A stretch of 64,000 nucleotides of DNA from Picosynechococcus sp. PCC 7002 (GTDB taxonomy: Bacteria > Cyanobacteriota > Cyanobacteriia > Cyanobacteriales > MRBY01): contig NZ_CAWLFA010000001.1 of NCBI RefSeq assembly GCF_963860125.1, positions 1,178,001 through 1,242,000 of the forward strand, given 5' to 3'. Every line of letters starts with the position of its first letter. Positions within the stretch are counted from its first letter, which is position 1. The translations under genes were made by a program, and so were the position numbers. A model generated the notes under the pieces. It was not told where the DNA came from and did no database searches. It saw nothing but the letters and a program-made list of their open reading frames with translations. This document shows, in pieces, positions 52,613-61,526 of the stretch.

Positions 52613-53359
52613 ATGGAAAAAAAACTGATAAGCCTATTTTCCGGAGCTGGTGGCATGGACATCGGCTTTCACGCTGCTGGCTTCAGTACGGCGGTAGCTG
52701 TGGAACAAGATCCGTCTTGCTGCAATACTCTAAGGCTTAATATGCCGGACACTCCAGTCATTGAAGGCGACATCACCTCAATTACAACACAGGTTATCTT
52801 AGAAGCGGCAAAAGTCAATCCTCTTGAAATTGACCTAGTTATTGGTGGCCCCCCTTGCCAAAGTTTCAGCCTAGCAGGTAAACGTATGGGAATGGATGAT
52901 CCGAGAGGAATGCTGGTACTTGAGTTTCTACGTGTAGTCAGGGAGGCATTGCCAAAGTGTTTTGTTATGGAGAATGTCAAAGGAATGATCAATTGGTCAA
53001 AGGGAAAGGCTCTTGAGGCTATCATGACAGAAGCATCGCAGCCTATAAAATACGCTGGAAAAGAATATAAATATGCTGTTTCGTATCATGTCCTAAATGC
53101 TGCTGATTTTGGTGTTCCGCAATTTAGAGAAAGAGTATTCATCGTAGGTAATCGTTTGGGCAAAACATTCCAATTTCCTGAACCAACTCATGGGCCTAGC
53201 AACCAAGCGAGACAGATAGATCTTTTTGGCAAGCAGCTAAAACCTTACAAAACTGTTCAAGATGCAATTAGCACTCTCCCCCCTGCAACCCCTCCTTCAG
53301 CGATGGCACTAAGAGTTTCGCAGACCATAAAAGATAGGATAAAGAATCATGGATATTAA
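52613..53359 (+). CDS. aquIMA: AquI cytosine-C5 methyltransferase, alpha subunit
   Basis: The 248-residue chain carries the N-terminal part of a C5-cytosine methyltransferase: motif I LFSGAGGMDIGFHAAG (SAM binding, about 8-23), motif IV GGPPCQSFSLAG with nucleophile Cys82, motif VI ENVKG (120-124) and motif VIII QFRERVFIVG. Motifs IX and X are absent and are found in the next gene. Size and arrangement match M.AquI of Agmenellum quadruplicatum PR-6, which works as two chains and protects CYCGRG. The stop overlaps the beta-subunit start by 11 bases. Codon use is AT-rich, unlike the neighbours. Confidence 0.95.
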   Translation: MEKKLISLFSGAGGMDIGFHAAGFSTAVAVEQDPSCCNTLRLNMPDTPVIEGDITSITTQVILEAAKVNPLEIDLVIGGPPCQSFSLAGKRMGMDDPRGMLVLEFLRVVREALPKCFVMENVKGMINWSKGKALEAIMTEASQPIKYAGKEYKYAVSYHVLNAADFGVPQFRERVFIVGNRLGKTFQFPEPTHGPSNQARQIDLFGKQLKPYKTVQDAISTLPPATPPSAMALRVSQTIKDRIKNHGY

Positions 53360-53768
53360 AAACGTTCATATCAAAAATCACGAACAAACAGCTCATGCAC
53401 CTTCCACTCTAGAAAAAATTCGTAAAGTCAAACAAGGGGGTAAACTCTCAGAACAGACAAAGACATTTGGTTCAACCTACCGCAGGTTAGATCCGAACCA
53501 GCCATCTCCTACAGTGACCCGTAGTGGTTATCGAGATTTTATTCATCCTTTTGAAGATCGAATGCTCACAGTTCGTGAACTGGCTTGTTTGCAAACCTTT
53601 CCCCTTGATTGGGAGTTTACCGGAACTCGACTTGATTCTTATAGTAGTAAACGTAAAGTGACGATGACTCAGTTTGGACAAGTGGGTAATGCAGTACCGC
53701 CGTTACTTGCTGAAGCTGTTGCTAAAGCGGTTAGCGAACAGCTTCTGGATGTCATTGATGAAAAATAA
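53349..53768 (+). CDS. aquIMB: AquI cytosine-C5 methyltransferase, beta subunit
   Basis: The 139-residue chain completes the methyltransferase. Its N-terminal part, with the end of the alpha chain, should form the target-recognition region. RRLDPNQPSPTVTRSGYRDFIHPFEDRMLTVRELACLQTFP holds motif IX (about 45-85), and FGQVGNAVPPLLAEAVA motif X (about 109-125). It lacks motifs I-VIII, so it is inactive alone. It starts inside the last codons of the alpha gene in a different frame and itself overlaps the endonuclease start by 11 bases. The split matches the known M.AquI and is not a pseudogene. Confidence 0.95.
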   Translation: MDIKNVHIKNHEQTAHAPSTLEKIRKVKQGGKLSEQTKTFGSTYRRLDPNQPSPTVTRSGYRDFIHPFEDRMLTVRELACLQTFPLDWEFTGTRLDSYSSKRKVTMTQFGQVGNAVPPLLAEAVAKAVSEQLLDVIDEK

Positions 53769-54708
53769 TCAGTTTGTAAACAATTCCAGTGACCTTGTGA
53801 CGACAAAAGATGCTCGCAGAAGTGGTTTTCTTGAATATGCTCTTCGTCGCAATAAAGAGTCTATTCCATTTATCGACAAGGCGAAAGCTCTACAAGTATC
53901 TCTTCAGAAGAATACAAAGTGTGCAGAAGATATTCTCAAACTCTATGACATCCGAGAAACACTCATTGAGGCAGCGGGTGTATCTGTCAAGGCGAAGGCT
54001 CACCTCGATGACATGGACAAAAATGAAATTCTTGCAGGCTTTGTTAAGGAGGTTCTTGCACCTTGTGGCAAAAAGTATATCGATGAGATTGTCTATCGTT
54101 ACTTGCTCACACTTGGAGATGCTCTTGGTGGTAAAATGCGCAACATTGTTGGTTCTATCGCAGAAGAGAAATTCGTCAGATTTATCGTTGCCCAGTTACA
54201 GGTGCATGATATTGAATTTGAACTATTTCCAAAACGTTCGCAATGGATTTCAAACAAAAACTATAGAGCTGAGATGGCTGCACGAACGAAAGCCTTAAGA
54301 TGGAAAAATAAAACAACTTATCGATCTCTAATTTTCAACATTAATGTTCCACAGGTCAAAAAGAATATTGATATCGTGCTGCTAAATGACAAGATTGAAG
54401 GAGTAACCTCGTCTATTTTGGCTAATATCCTTAACGATAAAAATAAGTATCTTGCCATCGGTGAGTTAAAGGGCGGAATTGATCCAGCCGGGGCAGATGA
54501 ACATTGGAAAACGGCAAATACAGCTCTTAGTAGAGTAAGAGATTCTTTCAAGAACAAAATCCACTTATTTTTCATTGGGGCTGCGATAGAAACCAGTATG
54601 TCGGCAGAGATTTACGAACAATGCCAGACAGGTGAACTTAGTAACGCAGCAAATCTCACTGTTGATAATCAATTATCTGCATTGTGTGAGTGGCTAATAA
54701 CGCAATAA
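53758..54708 (+). CDS. aquIR: AquI restriction endonuclease (AvaI/BsoBI family)
   Basis: The 316-residue protein starts MKNNQFVNNSSDLVTTKDARR at ATG 53758, overlapping the methyltransferase beta gene by 11 bases. The helical N-terminal half and the catalytic pattern NIDIVLLND...YLAIGELKGG (Asp205, Glu236, Lys238) fit the PD-(D/E)XK core of the BsoBI/AvaI family, in which Asp, Glu and Lys sit at comparable spacing. These enzymes cut C/YCGRG. Codon use is AT-rich like the methyltransferase genes. With both methyltransferase chains upstream, the host DNA is protected before the nuclease is made. Confidence 0.92.
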   Translation: MKNNQFVNNSSDLVTTKDARRSGFLEYALRRNKESIPFIDKAKALQVSLQKNTKCAEDILKLYDIRETLIEAAGVSVKAKAHLDDMDKNEILAGFVKEVLAPCGKKYIDEIVYRYLLTLGDALGGKMRNIVGSIAEEKFVRFIVAQLQVHDIEFELFPKRSQWISNKNYRAEMAARTKALRWKNKTTYRSLIFNINVPQVKKNIDIVLLNDKIEGVTSSILANILNDKNKYLAIGELKGGIDPAGADEHWKTANTALSRVRDSFKNKIHLFFIGAAIETSMSAEIYEQCQTGELSNAANLTVDNQLSALCEWLITQ

Positions 54709-54752
54709 CTTTACAAAATCAAACCCGATCGCCTCTCTATTTTGATAAATCT

Positions 54753-57254
54753 ATGTCTACTCCCTCTGTTACCCCTGTAGAATCTAGCACCCTAATCAAA
54801 ACCCCTGAACTGCTGGCTCCGGCGGGAAATTGGGACTGTGCGATCACCGCCGTGGAGAATGGGGCTGATGCGATTTATTTTGGGCTGGATAAATTTAATG
54901 CCCGGATGCGATCACAAAACTTTGTCGAGTCAGATTTGCCGGAGTTGATGGCATACTTACATCGGCGCGGCGTGAAGGGCTATGTGACGTTAAATACGCT
55001 GATTTTCACCTCGGAATTGGCGGCAGTCGAACAATATTTGCGGTCGATTATTGCGGCGGGAGTCGATGCGGCGATCGTCCAGGATGTGGGGCTGTGCCAA
55101 TTAATTTGGCAATTGTCGCCCGATTTTCCGATCCATGGTTCGACGCAAATGACCGTCACCAGCGCCGCAGGGGTCGAGTTCGCGCAAAACTTGGGTTGTG
55201 ATTTGGTGGTATTGGCGCGGGAATGTTCGATCAAGGAAATCAATAAAATCCAGCAGGAATTGGGTCAACAAAAGATCTCAATGCCGCTAGAAGTGTTTGT
55301 CCACGGGGCGTTGTGCGTCGCCTATTCTGGGCAATGTTTAACCAGTGAATCCCTCGGCGGACGGTCGGCCAATCGCGGAGAATGCGCCCAAGCCTGCCGG
55401 ATGCCCTACGAAATGATTGTCGATGGTAGGCCATTTGATCTGAGCGACAGACGTTACCTACTAAGCCCCCAAGATTTGGCGGGATTACCTGTTTTGCCGG
55501 ACTTAATTAAAGCGGGTGTCGTGTCGCTAAAAATCGAAGGACGCTTAAAACAACCGGAATATGTGGCCAGTGTCACCCAAGTGTATCGCCAGGCCATTGA
55601 TCGGGCGGTGCAGGGCATTGAGCAGGACATTTCAGACCAGGAAAAATATCAATTGGAAATGGCCTTTTCGCGTGGGTTGTACACGGGTTGGCTCGACGGC
55701 ATCGATAATCAAAGCCTTGTTCATGGTCGCTTTGGCAAGAAAAGAGGCGTATTTCTTGGTGAAATCAAGCAAATTCGTGATGGTCGCGACAAACAAGTTA
55801 TTTTGCACTTAGAAGCGCCCCTAAAGGCTGGGGATGGGGTGGTCTTTGATCAGGGGAAACCCGCAGATCGTGAACAAGGGGGGCGAGTTTACGCCGTTGA
55901 AACCCAGGGAAAAGATACGATTGTTACTTTTGGGCGGCGGGATGTGGACTTGCGCAGGGTGCGGGTTGGTGATCGCCTCTGGAAAACCAGCGATCCAGAA
56001 CTGGATAAAAAATTGCGCCAAACCTTTACCAGTGAAAAAATTCAGTTTCAGCGGCCCATTACGATAGAAATTCACGGAGAAATTGGTGAAAAATTGACGG
56101 CGATCGCCCGCGATGGGCAGGGCAATATTGTCCAGGTCAGATCGGAAATTCTTCTCGACACCGCAATCAAAAAACCCCTAACAACGGAACGTTTAACGGA
56201 ACAATTTGGCCGCTTAGGGAATACCCCTTTTTATCTCCAACATTTAGAAAATAATCTGCTTGGTGAGGCCATTCTTCCCGTGAGCGAACTAAATCGAATA
56301 CGACGGGAAATAGTCAGTCAATTAGAAACTTTACGCGCTCAACCGAAGCGTTGGCAACTGAATAGCAATGCCTCTTATCGAAGCTTATTGCCGACTGTCG
56401 AAAAAATAGCACCACAGGCAGCACAAATTATTGTTTTAGTGCGTAATTTAGCGCAATTAAAAGCTGTTTTAAAGACTAATATCCAAACTATTTATTGTGA
56501 ATTTGAAAATCCGATTAACTACCGTGAAGCAGTTAAACTGGCGCAACAAACTGAACAGCAACCGGAAATTTGGGTGGCACCGCCCCGAATCACCAAACCT
56601 AAGGAACAGTACATTCTCAATCAAGTGCTGTCTAGTCAAGCAGATGGCTATTTGATTCGCAATTATGATCAGCTCAAATTCTTTAAGAACGAACGGATTA
56701 CCGCTGATTTTTCTTTAAATATTTCCAACCCAATTAGTGCCAATTATTTTAAACAAACTTTTCCCCTAGAACGTCTCACGGCCTCCTATGACCTCAATAT
56801 TCACCAGTTAGAATCACTCCTTAAAAAAGCACCACCCCACTGGTTTGAAATCACGATCCACCAACATATGCCGATGTTTCACATGGAGCATTGTGTTTTC
56901 TGCGCGTTTCTCTCCGATGGCACTGACTTTACGAATTGTGGTCGCCCCTGCGAAAGCCATGAAGTGAAATTAGGCGATCGCACGGGTATTGAGCATGTTT
57001 TAGTTGCCGATGCGGGCTGTCGGAATACGGTGTTTAATGGCACCGCCCAAACTGGCGCAGAATATATGCAACATTTTATAGATTTGGGAGTGCAGCACTT
57101 CCGCGTTGAATTTGTGGACGAATCTCCCGCAGAGATTACCAAAACCGTTGATCTTTACCAAAAATTACTCACAGGAAAAATTTCTGGGGCACAGCTTTGG
57201 CAAACCCTCAAGCTCCAAAATCAATTAGGGGTGACCCGTGGTTCGCTAGAATAA
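54753..57254 (+). CDS. U32 peptidase-family protein with DUF3656 (RlhA-like)
   Basis: The 833-residue protein starts MSTPSVTPVESSTLIKTPELLAPAGNWDCA at ATG 54753; an upstream GTG at 54690 lies within aquIR. The U32 domain (about 15-330) has ADAIYFGLDKFNARM, FVHGALCVAYSGQC and the cluster-like cysteines GECAQACRMPYE, then VVSLKIEGRLKQPEYVA. A DUF3656-like part follows, and a C-terminal segment HMPMFHMEHCVFCAFLSDGTDF with further cysteines. E. coli RlhA, of the same architecture, hydroxylates 23S rRNA C2501; that role is inferred here. The central part (56.2-56.9 kb) is AT-richer than the ends. Confidence 0.88.
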   Translation: MSTPSVTPVESSTLIKTPELLAPAGNWDCAITAVENGADAIYFGLDKFNARMRSQNFVESDLPELMAYLHRRGVKGYVTLNTLIFTSELAAVEQYLRSIIAAGVDAAIVQDVGLCQLIWQLSPDFPIHGSTQMTVTSAAGVEFAQNLGCDLVVLARECSIKEINKIQQELGQQKISMPLEVFVHGALCVAYSGQCLTSESLGGRSANRGECAQACRMPYEMIVDGRPFDLSDRRYLLSPQDLAGLPVLPDLIKAGVVSLKIEGRLKQPEYVASVTQVYRQAIDRAVQGIEQDISDQEKYQLEMAFSRGLYTGWLDGIDNQSLVHGRFGKKRGVFLGEIKQIRDGRDKQVILHLEAPLKAGDGVVFDQGKPADREQGGRVYAVETQGKDTIVTFGRRDVDLRRVRVGDRLWKTSDPELDKKLRQTFTSEKIQFQRPITIEIHGEIGEKLTAIARDGQGNIVQVRSEILLDTAIKKPLTTERLTEQFGRLGNTPFYLQHLENNLLGEAILPVSELNRIRREIVSQLETLRAQPKRWQLNSNASYRSLLPTVEKIAPQAAQIIVLVRNLAQLKAVLKTNIQTIYCEFENPINYREAVKLAQQTEQQPEIWVAPPRITKPKEQYILNQVLSSQADGYLIRNYDQLKFFKNERITADFSLNISNPISANYFKQTFPLERLTASYDLNIHQLESLLKKAPPHWFEITIHQHMPMFHMEHCVFCAFLSDGTDFTNCGRPCESHEVKLGDRTGIEHVLVADAGCRNTVFNGTAQTGAEYMQHFIDLGVQHFRVEFVDESPAEITKTVDLYQKLLTGKISGAQLWQTLKLQNQLGVTRGSLE

Positions 57255-57409
57255 AAAGGCGATCGCCCTGCTTCATTCAATAAAAAAACTGTCACAGATC
57301 AGCGTCAGTAATGGGCTGCACCAAAATTATGGGTCGTTAAGTAGACTTATCGTAGTCGCCAAGCCTAAGACGCCACAACACATCACATCAACGTTCCAGA
57401 TAAACTTCT

Positions 57410-58477
57410 ATGACTTTACCCTTTAATGCGGCCCCCACCGAAGCACGGGTTAAACAATTTTGGCAACTCGCCGCCAGTTTTGGGATGGAGCGTAATGCCT
57501 ACCATAATTACCTTAATGAAATCGTCAGCGATCGCTATGCCCTGATCAGCGGCCTCCAGATTTTGCGGGATGAATTGCAATTTGTTGCCTCCGATTCAAC
57601 GGATATTAAAGCTTGTGGGGCCGATATGAGTTTGCCCAGTGTGGTGACGACCCTCGCCTACACCAACTGCGGCGATCGCATTCACCAGGGGGAAGCCACA
57701 AAACGTTATCGAGATGTCGTTGCCTCCCGTTTTGCCACCCTCTCGGAAATTGGCGAATTAAAATTAGAGGCCTTTTTCCCGGCAGGCGGAGGCACCGATG
57801 ACGGCGAAACCTTAGCTCATGTGACCGTAGCCCACGAGCTAGATGAATCTTTAAAGCGGCGTGTGTACGCAGGCAATCCCCAGTCCATTTCCCTCGTGGC
57901 CATTGATCTCAAAACCCATGTGGGCCGACTGCGTCAGGATGGCAAACAGGTTTATGGCAAAACCCGTGAATCGCCGTGGCGCGAACCCCGCAACGCCTGT
58001 GGTGCAATTGTCGGTACTTTGAAAAATTACAACGCCCATAATCCGATCCATCGCCGCATTCGCAATGATTTAGGGGAAGAAAATTTCCATTTTTTAGCCC
58101 ACAATGCCGTCCTGACGGATACAAAAAAAATTGACATTACGATGGCGGTGGCGGCCAATATTGTGGCGATTCGCGGCATTCGTAATACAGCGGTGGCGAT
58201 CGCCCAAGAATTAGACGAACGGGGTTTAGCACACCTCACCGCTAGCACCACGGTCAATCGCCCTTCCCGCGACGATTTGGTGATTTATCTCGCCCGGGCC
58301 ACGGTCTTTAACGGCAGCATCAAAATCCAAAGTATCGGTACCGATGCCCGTTTATATGGCGGCAAAATCGTTGAATATGCGGGCGAAAAACGCCTCCAAT
58401 TGCATTACGCCGACTGGAATTTAGACAATCTCCCCATCGAAGAAATCCCCTATCAAGTCCGCTCTTCGGGATTGTGA
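57410..58477 (+). CDS. Conserved protein of unknown function
   Basis: The 355-residue soluble protein starts MTLPFNAAPTEARVKQFWQLAASFGM. I do not recognise the family. Notable segments are DIKACGADMSLPSVVTTLAYTNCGDRIHQGEATKRY (about 65-100), AFFPAGGGTDDGETLAHVTVAHELDESLKRRVYAGN (about 123-160), CGAIVGTLKNYNAHNPIHRRIRNDLGEENFHFLAHNAVLTDTKKID and KIQSIGTDARLYGGKIVEYAG. The Gly-, Asp- and His-rich patches suggest an enzyme or nucleotide-binding protein, but that is a guess. No signal peptide or membrane helix. It is convergent with cobA-hemD, one base apart. Confidence 0.7.
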   Translation: MTLPFNAAPTEARVKQFWQLAASFGMERNAYHNYLNEIVSDRYALISGLQILRDELQFVASDSTDIKACGADMSLPSVVTTLAYTNCGDRIHQGEATKRYRDVVASRFATLSEIGELKLEAFFPAGGGTDDGETLAHVTVAHELDESLKRRVYAGNPQSISLVAIDLKTHVGRLRQDGKQVYGKTRESPWREPRNACGAIVGTLKNYNAHNPIHRRIRNDLGEENFHFLAHNAVLTDTKKIDITMAVAANIVAIRGIRNTAVAIAQELDERGLAHLTASTTVNRPSRDDLVIYLARATVFNGSIKIQSIGTDARLYGGKIVEYAGEKRLQLHYADWNLDNLPIEEIPYQVRSSGL

Positions 58478-58478
58478 A

Positions 58479-59969
58479 CTATACGCAATTGTCCAGAATG
58501 ACATCCCGTAAGCCTTCTAGGGTGTAGACCTCGGCTTCGAGATCAACCCGCTGGAAAAGGTTTAAACAAGTCTGGGAAGTTTGGGGGCCAATGGAGGCAA
58601 TTTTCAGCGGTTTTAATAACGCTAAATCCCCCCCCTGCTGCTGAATTAGCTGCCAAAAGTTGCGCACTGTTTTAGAGCTCGCAAAGGTTACTAGATCAAT
58701 GGTTTGTGCTTCGAGAGCTTGCCAGACCGCCGCCGGAATTTGTCGCGGACAGCCCGATTCATAGGCGGGCACTTCAACCACCTGGGCACCCTGTTGGGCG
58801 AGCTCTTGCACCAGGATTTTTCGGCCTCCCGTTTCGACCCGGGGAAAAAGAATTTTTTGATTTTGCAGAGGATCTGGGAAATTTTCCACTAAGGAATCTG
58901 CAATAAAATCGGGGGGAATATAGTCCGCTTTGAGGCCGTGCTGGCGCAAGAATTTTTCTGTTTTTTTGCCGACGACGGCAATTTTGAGCTTGCCTAAGGC
59001 GCGGACATCTTTGCCCAAGGTTTCGAGTCGCTGGAAAAAATATTCAACGCCATTGGCCGAGGTGAGAATCAGCCAATCAAAGGTTTCTAGGGTGGCGATC
59101 GCCTGGTCGAGGGGTTCCCAGGTGGAGGGCTCACGAATCTCTAAAGCGGGCATTTCCAAGACCTTTGCGCCAGTTTCTGCCAAAAGTTTGGTAAATTCGC
59201 TCGATTGCGACGCAGCGCGGGTAATCAGAATTGTTTTGCCACCCAATGGAGCCCGATCCATGTAATCCTCCCGGAGACTAACTACCTGACCCACAATGAT
59301 CACACAGGGCGAAAGTTTTTGAACCGTCGCCGTTTGCTTCGTAATGGTCTGTAACGTTCCCGTCCAGACCTGCTGCTCTGGTAATCCCGCCGCCCGCACA
59401 ATGGCCACTGGTAAATGAGGCGATCGCCCCGCTGCCATCAAGCGCCGACAAATGTCTTCTAAATTGCGTCCCCCCATCAAAAAAACCAAAGTTTCCAATT
59501 GGGCTAGGGCTGTCCAATCAAAGGCCTCTAGATCATGGGCTGTCCCTACAAAAAAGCCGCGCCCCAAATCCTTGTGGGTAAGGGGAATTCCCGCTAGCAA
59601 AGGTGCTGCGAAGGCCGATGAAATGCCAGGAATCACTTCAAAATCACAGCCCGCCCCTTGGAGTGCCAAAATCTCTGGGTGCGATCGCCCAAAAATATAC
59701 GGATCTCCCCCCTTCAGGCGCACCACCCGTTTTGGCGATTGTCCATGCTCAACCAAAAGGCGATTAATTTCTTCTTGGGGCGTACTCTTTTGGCCGCCTC
59801 GCTTACCGACGAATAACCGTAAACAGTCCTGGGGCAGCAGATCCAACAGTTCTTGGGAACCCAGGGCGTCGTAAATCACCACTTCCGCCCGTTGGAGGAT
59901 CTCCCAACCTCGCACCGTTAAATAGTTCTTTGTCCCTAAACCCGCTCCTAGCAAAAATACTTTTCCCAT
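58479..59969 (-). CDS. cobA-hemD: CobA-HemD fusion: uroporphyrinogen-III methyltransferase/synthase
   Basis: The 496-residue protein starts MGKVFLLGAGLGTKNYLTVRG at ATG 59969. The N-terminal half (1-245) is SUMT (CobA), with VRLKGGDPYIFGRSHPE, PGISSAFAAPLLAGIPLTHK and MGGRN. It methylates uroporphyrinogen III at C2 and C7 toward siroheme and cobalamin. The C-terminal half (about 250-496) begins GGKTILITRAASQSSEFTKLL and fits HemD (uroporphyrinogen-III synthase), with WLILTSANGVEYFF and LVTFASSKTVRNF. Fusion places the step that makes the substrate on the same chain as the branch-point methylase. It is divergent from clpR. Confidence 0.93.
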   Translation of the reverse strand: MGKVFLLGAGLGTKNYLTVRGWEILQRAEVVIYDALGSQELLDLLPQDCLRLFVGKRGGQKSTPQEEINRLLVEHGQSPKRVVRLKGGDPYIFGRSHPEILALQGAGCDFEVIPGISSAFAAPLLAGIPLTHKDLGRGFFVGTAHDLEAFDWTALAQLETLVFLMGGRNLEDICRRLMAAGRSPHLPVAIVRAAGLPEQQVWTGTLQTITKQTATVQKLSPCVIIVGQVVSLREDYMDRAPLGGKTILITRAASQSSEFTKLLAETGAKVLEMPALEIREPSTWEPLDQAIATLETFDWLILTSANGVEYFFQRLETLGKDVRALGKLKIAVVGKKTEKFLRQHGLKADYIPPDFIADSLVENFPDPLQNQKILFPRVETGGRKILVQELAQQGAQVVEVPAYESGCPRQIPAAVWQALEAQTIDLVTFASSKTVRNFWQLIQQQGGDLALLKPLKIASIGPQTSQTCLNLFQRVDLEAEVYTLEGLRDVILDNCV

Positions 59970-60088
59970 GTGCGATCGCCCTAAACCACCGTCAAACCTT
60001 GCGTTAAAATTAGATGCTAAGACAAAATCAGACAAAAACACCCCGCAACCGTAACGCCAACACGTTACCCAACGCATTAAAAAGATCT

Positions 60089-60775
60089 ATGAACTCACCG
60101 ATTCAGGCTGTACAAGCACCCTACAGAGGTGGCGGCTCCACCTACAGGACGCCACCGCCAGATCTCCCTTCCTTACTGTTAAAAGAACGCATCGTTTATC
60201 TCGGCCTTCCCCTCGTCTCTCCCGATGAGTATAAAGATCAAATTGGCGTTGATGTGACCGAGCTGATCATCGCCCAACTGTTATTTTTACAGTTTGATGA
60301 TCCCGATAAACCGATTTATATGTACATCAACTCCACCGGGACTTCTTGGTACGGTGGTGATTCCATTGGGTTTGAAACAGAAGCCTTTGCCATCTGCGAT
60401 ACCCTCAACTACATCACGCCGCCAGTGCATACCATTTGTCTCGGTCAAGCGATGGGGACAGCGGCCATGATCCTTGCTGCTGGTACGAAGGGCTGCCGCG
60501 CGAGCCTGCCCCACTCGACGATTATTCTCCACCAAGCACGCCAAGGGGCCCAGGGCCAAGCCTCCGATATTCAAATTCGGGCGAAGGAAGTGATCGAAAA
60601 CAAACGGACAATCCTGCAAATGATGTCTAAATATACAGGTCAACCCCTCGAAAAACTCGAAAAAGACACTGACCGGATGTTTTACATGACACCCCAGCAG
60701 GCCCTCGAATACGGCATTATCGATAAAGTGCTCGAAAGTTCGAAGGACTTGCCGTCCCCCGTACCGGCTCTGTAG
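60089..60775 (+). CDS. clpR: ClpR, non-catalytic ClpP-like subunit
   Basis: The 228-residue product has the ClpP fold but not the triad. In the alignment with ClpP, catalytic Ser becomes Gly123 (GQAMGTAAM), His148 is kept (IILHQ) and the triad Asp becomes Met197 (DTDRMFYM). A longer N-terminus (PYRGGGSTYRTPPPDLPSLLLKER) is typical of cyanobacterial ClpR. ClpR and ClpP3 form one mixed heptameric core that is essential in Synechococcus. I place the start at ATG 60089. clpP3 follows 64 bases downstream, so the two are probably co-expressed. Confidence 0.93.
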   Translation: MNSPIQAVQAPYRGGGSTYRTPPPDLPSLLLKERIVYLGLPLVSPDEYKDQIGVDVTELIIAQLLFLQFDDPDKPIYMYINSTGTSWYGGDSIGFETEAFAICDTLNYITPPVHTICLGQAMGTAAMILAAGTKGCRASLPHSTIILHQARQGAQGQASDIQIRAKEVIENKRTILQMMSKYTGQPLEKLEKDTDRMFYMTPQQALEYGIIDKVLESSKDLPSPVPAL

Positions 60776-60839
60776 TCTTCGTGATTGCTTAAAATCACCC
60801 CATTTTTTCCCGTTGTTCAGATCAAGGTAAACAAAATCC

Positions 60840-61439
60840 ATGCCCATCGGTGTACCCAAAGTTCCCTATCAAATGCCCGGTCAGCCCTATTCTGACTGGA
60901 TCAATATCTATGACCGTTTGTACCGTGAACGGATTATTTTCCTCGGTCGGGGTGTCAATGATGCTTTGGCAAACCAGATTATTGCCATCATGCTTTACCT
61001 CGATTCTGAAGATCCCAGCAAGCCGATCTATCTCTACATCAACTCCCCCGGTGGCTCAGTGACAGCGGGTCTGGCGATTTACGACACGATGAAACACATC
61101 AAGTCGGAAGTAGTCACCATTTGTGTGGGCTTAGCGGCTTCTATGGGGGCGTTTTTGTTGTCTGCGGGCACGAAAGGGAAGCGTCTGGCCCTGCCCCACT
61201 CCCGGATTATGATCCACCAACCCCTCGGTGGGATCCAAGGTCGTCGTCAAGCGACAGATATTGACATTGAAGCCAAGGAAATTATCCGCATTAAGCATCA
61301 ACTCAATGAATTGATGGCGGCCCACACGGGTCAATCCATCGAAAAAATTGAGAAGGATACGGATCGGGATTACTTTATGTCAGCCCAGGAAGCGTTGGAA
61401 TATGGCCTGATCGATAAGGTAATTGAAGAACGTCCTTAA
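60840..61439 (+). CDS. clpP3: ATP-dependent Clp protease catalytic subunit
   Basis: The 199-residue protein has a full triad: Ser101 in GLAASMGAF, His126 in MIHQPLGG and Asp177 in DTDRDYFM. INSPGGSVTAGLAIYD is the oxyanion and dimer handle region. It sits directly after clpR, the arrangement of cyanobacterial clpR-clpP3, in which both chains mix in one ring driven by ClpC. The symbol rests on this order; ClpP1 and ClpP2 paralogues have similar motifs. A good terminator follows. Confidence 0.93.
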   Translation: MPIGVPKVPYQMPGQPYSDWINIYDRLYRERIIFLGRGVNDALANQIIAIMLYLDSEDPSKPIYLYINSPGGSVTAGLAIYDTMKHIKSEVVTICVGLAASMGAFLLSAGTKGKRLALPHSRIMIHQPLGGIQGRRQATDIDIEAKEIIRIKHQLNELMAAHTGQSIEKIEKDTDRDYFMSAQEALEYGLIDKVIEERP

Positions 61440-61472
61440 TGTTTGTCTGATTTTTCAACCTTAAATTCGTTG

Positions 61473-61506
61473 AAGCATTCTTTCTCGCGAAAGGGTGCTT
61501 TTTTAT
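61473..61506 (+). terminator. Rho-independent terminator of clpR-clpP3
   Basis: AAGCATTCTTTC pairs with GAAAGGGTGCTT (12 pairs including two G-U) around TCGC, followed by TTTT. It begins 34 bases after the clpP3 stop. Confidence 0.85.
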
Positions 61507-61526
61507 GTGGAAAATCTTTCAAATCT

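Noticed and set aside
52613..53768. The cytosine methyltransferase read as a frameshifted pseudogene
   Set aside because: The two chains have the sizes (248 and 139 residues) and motif division of the known two-subunit M.AquI, and both frames have clean starts and stops.
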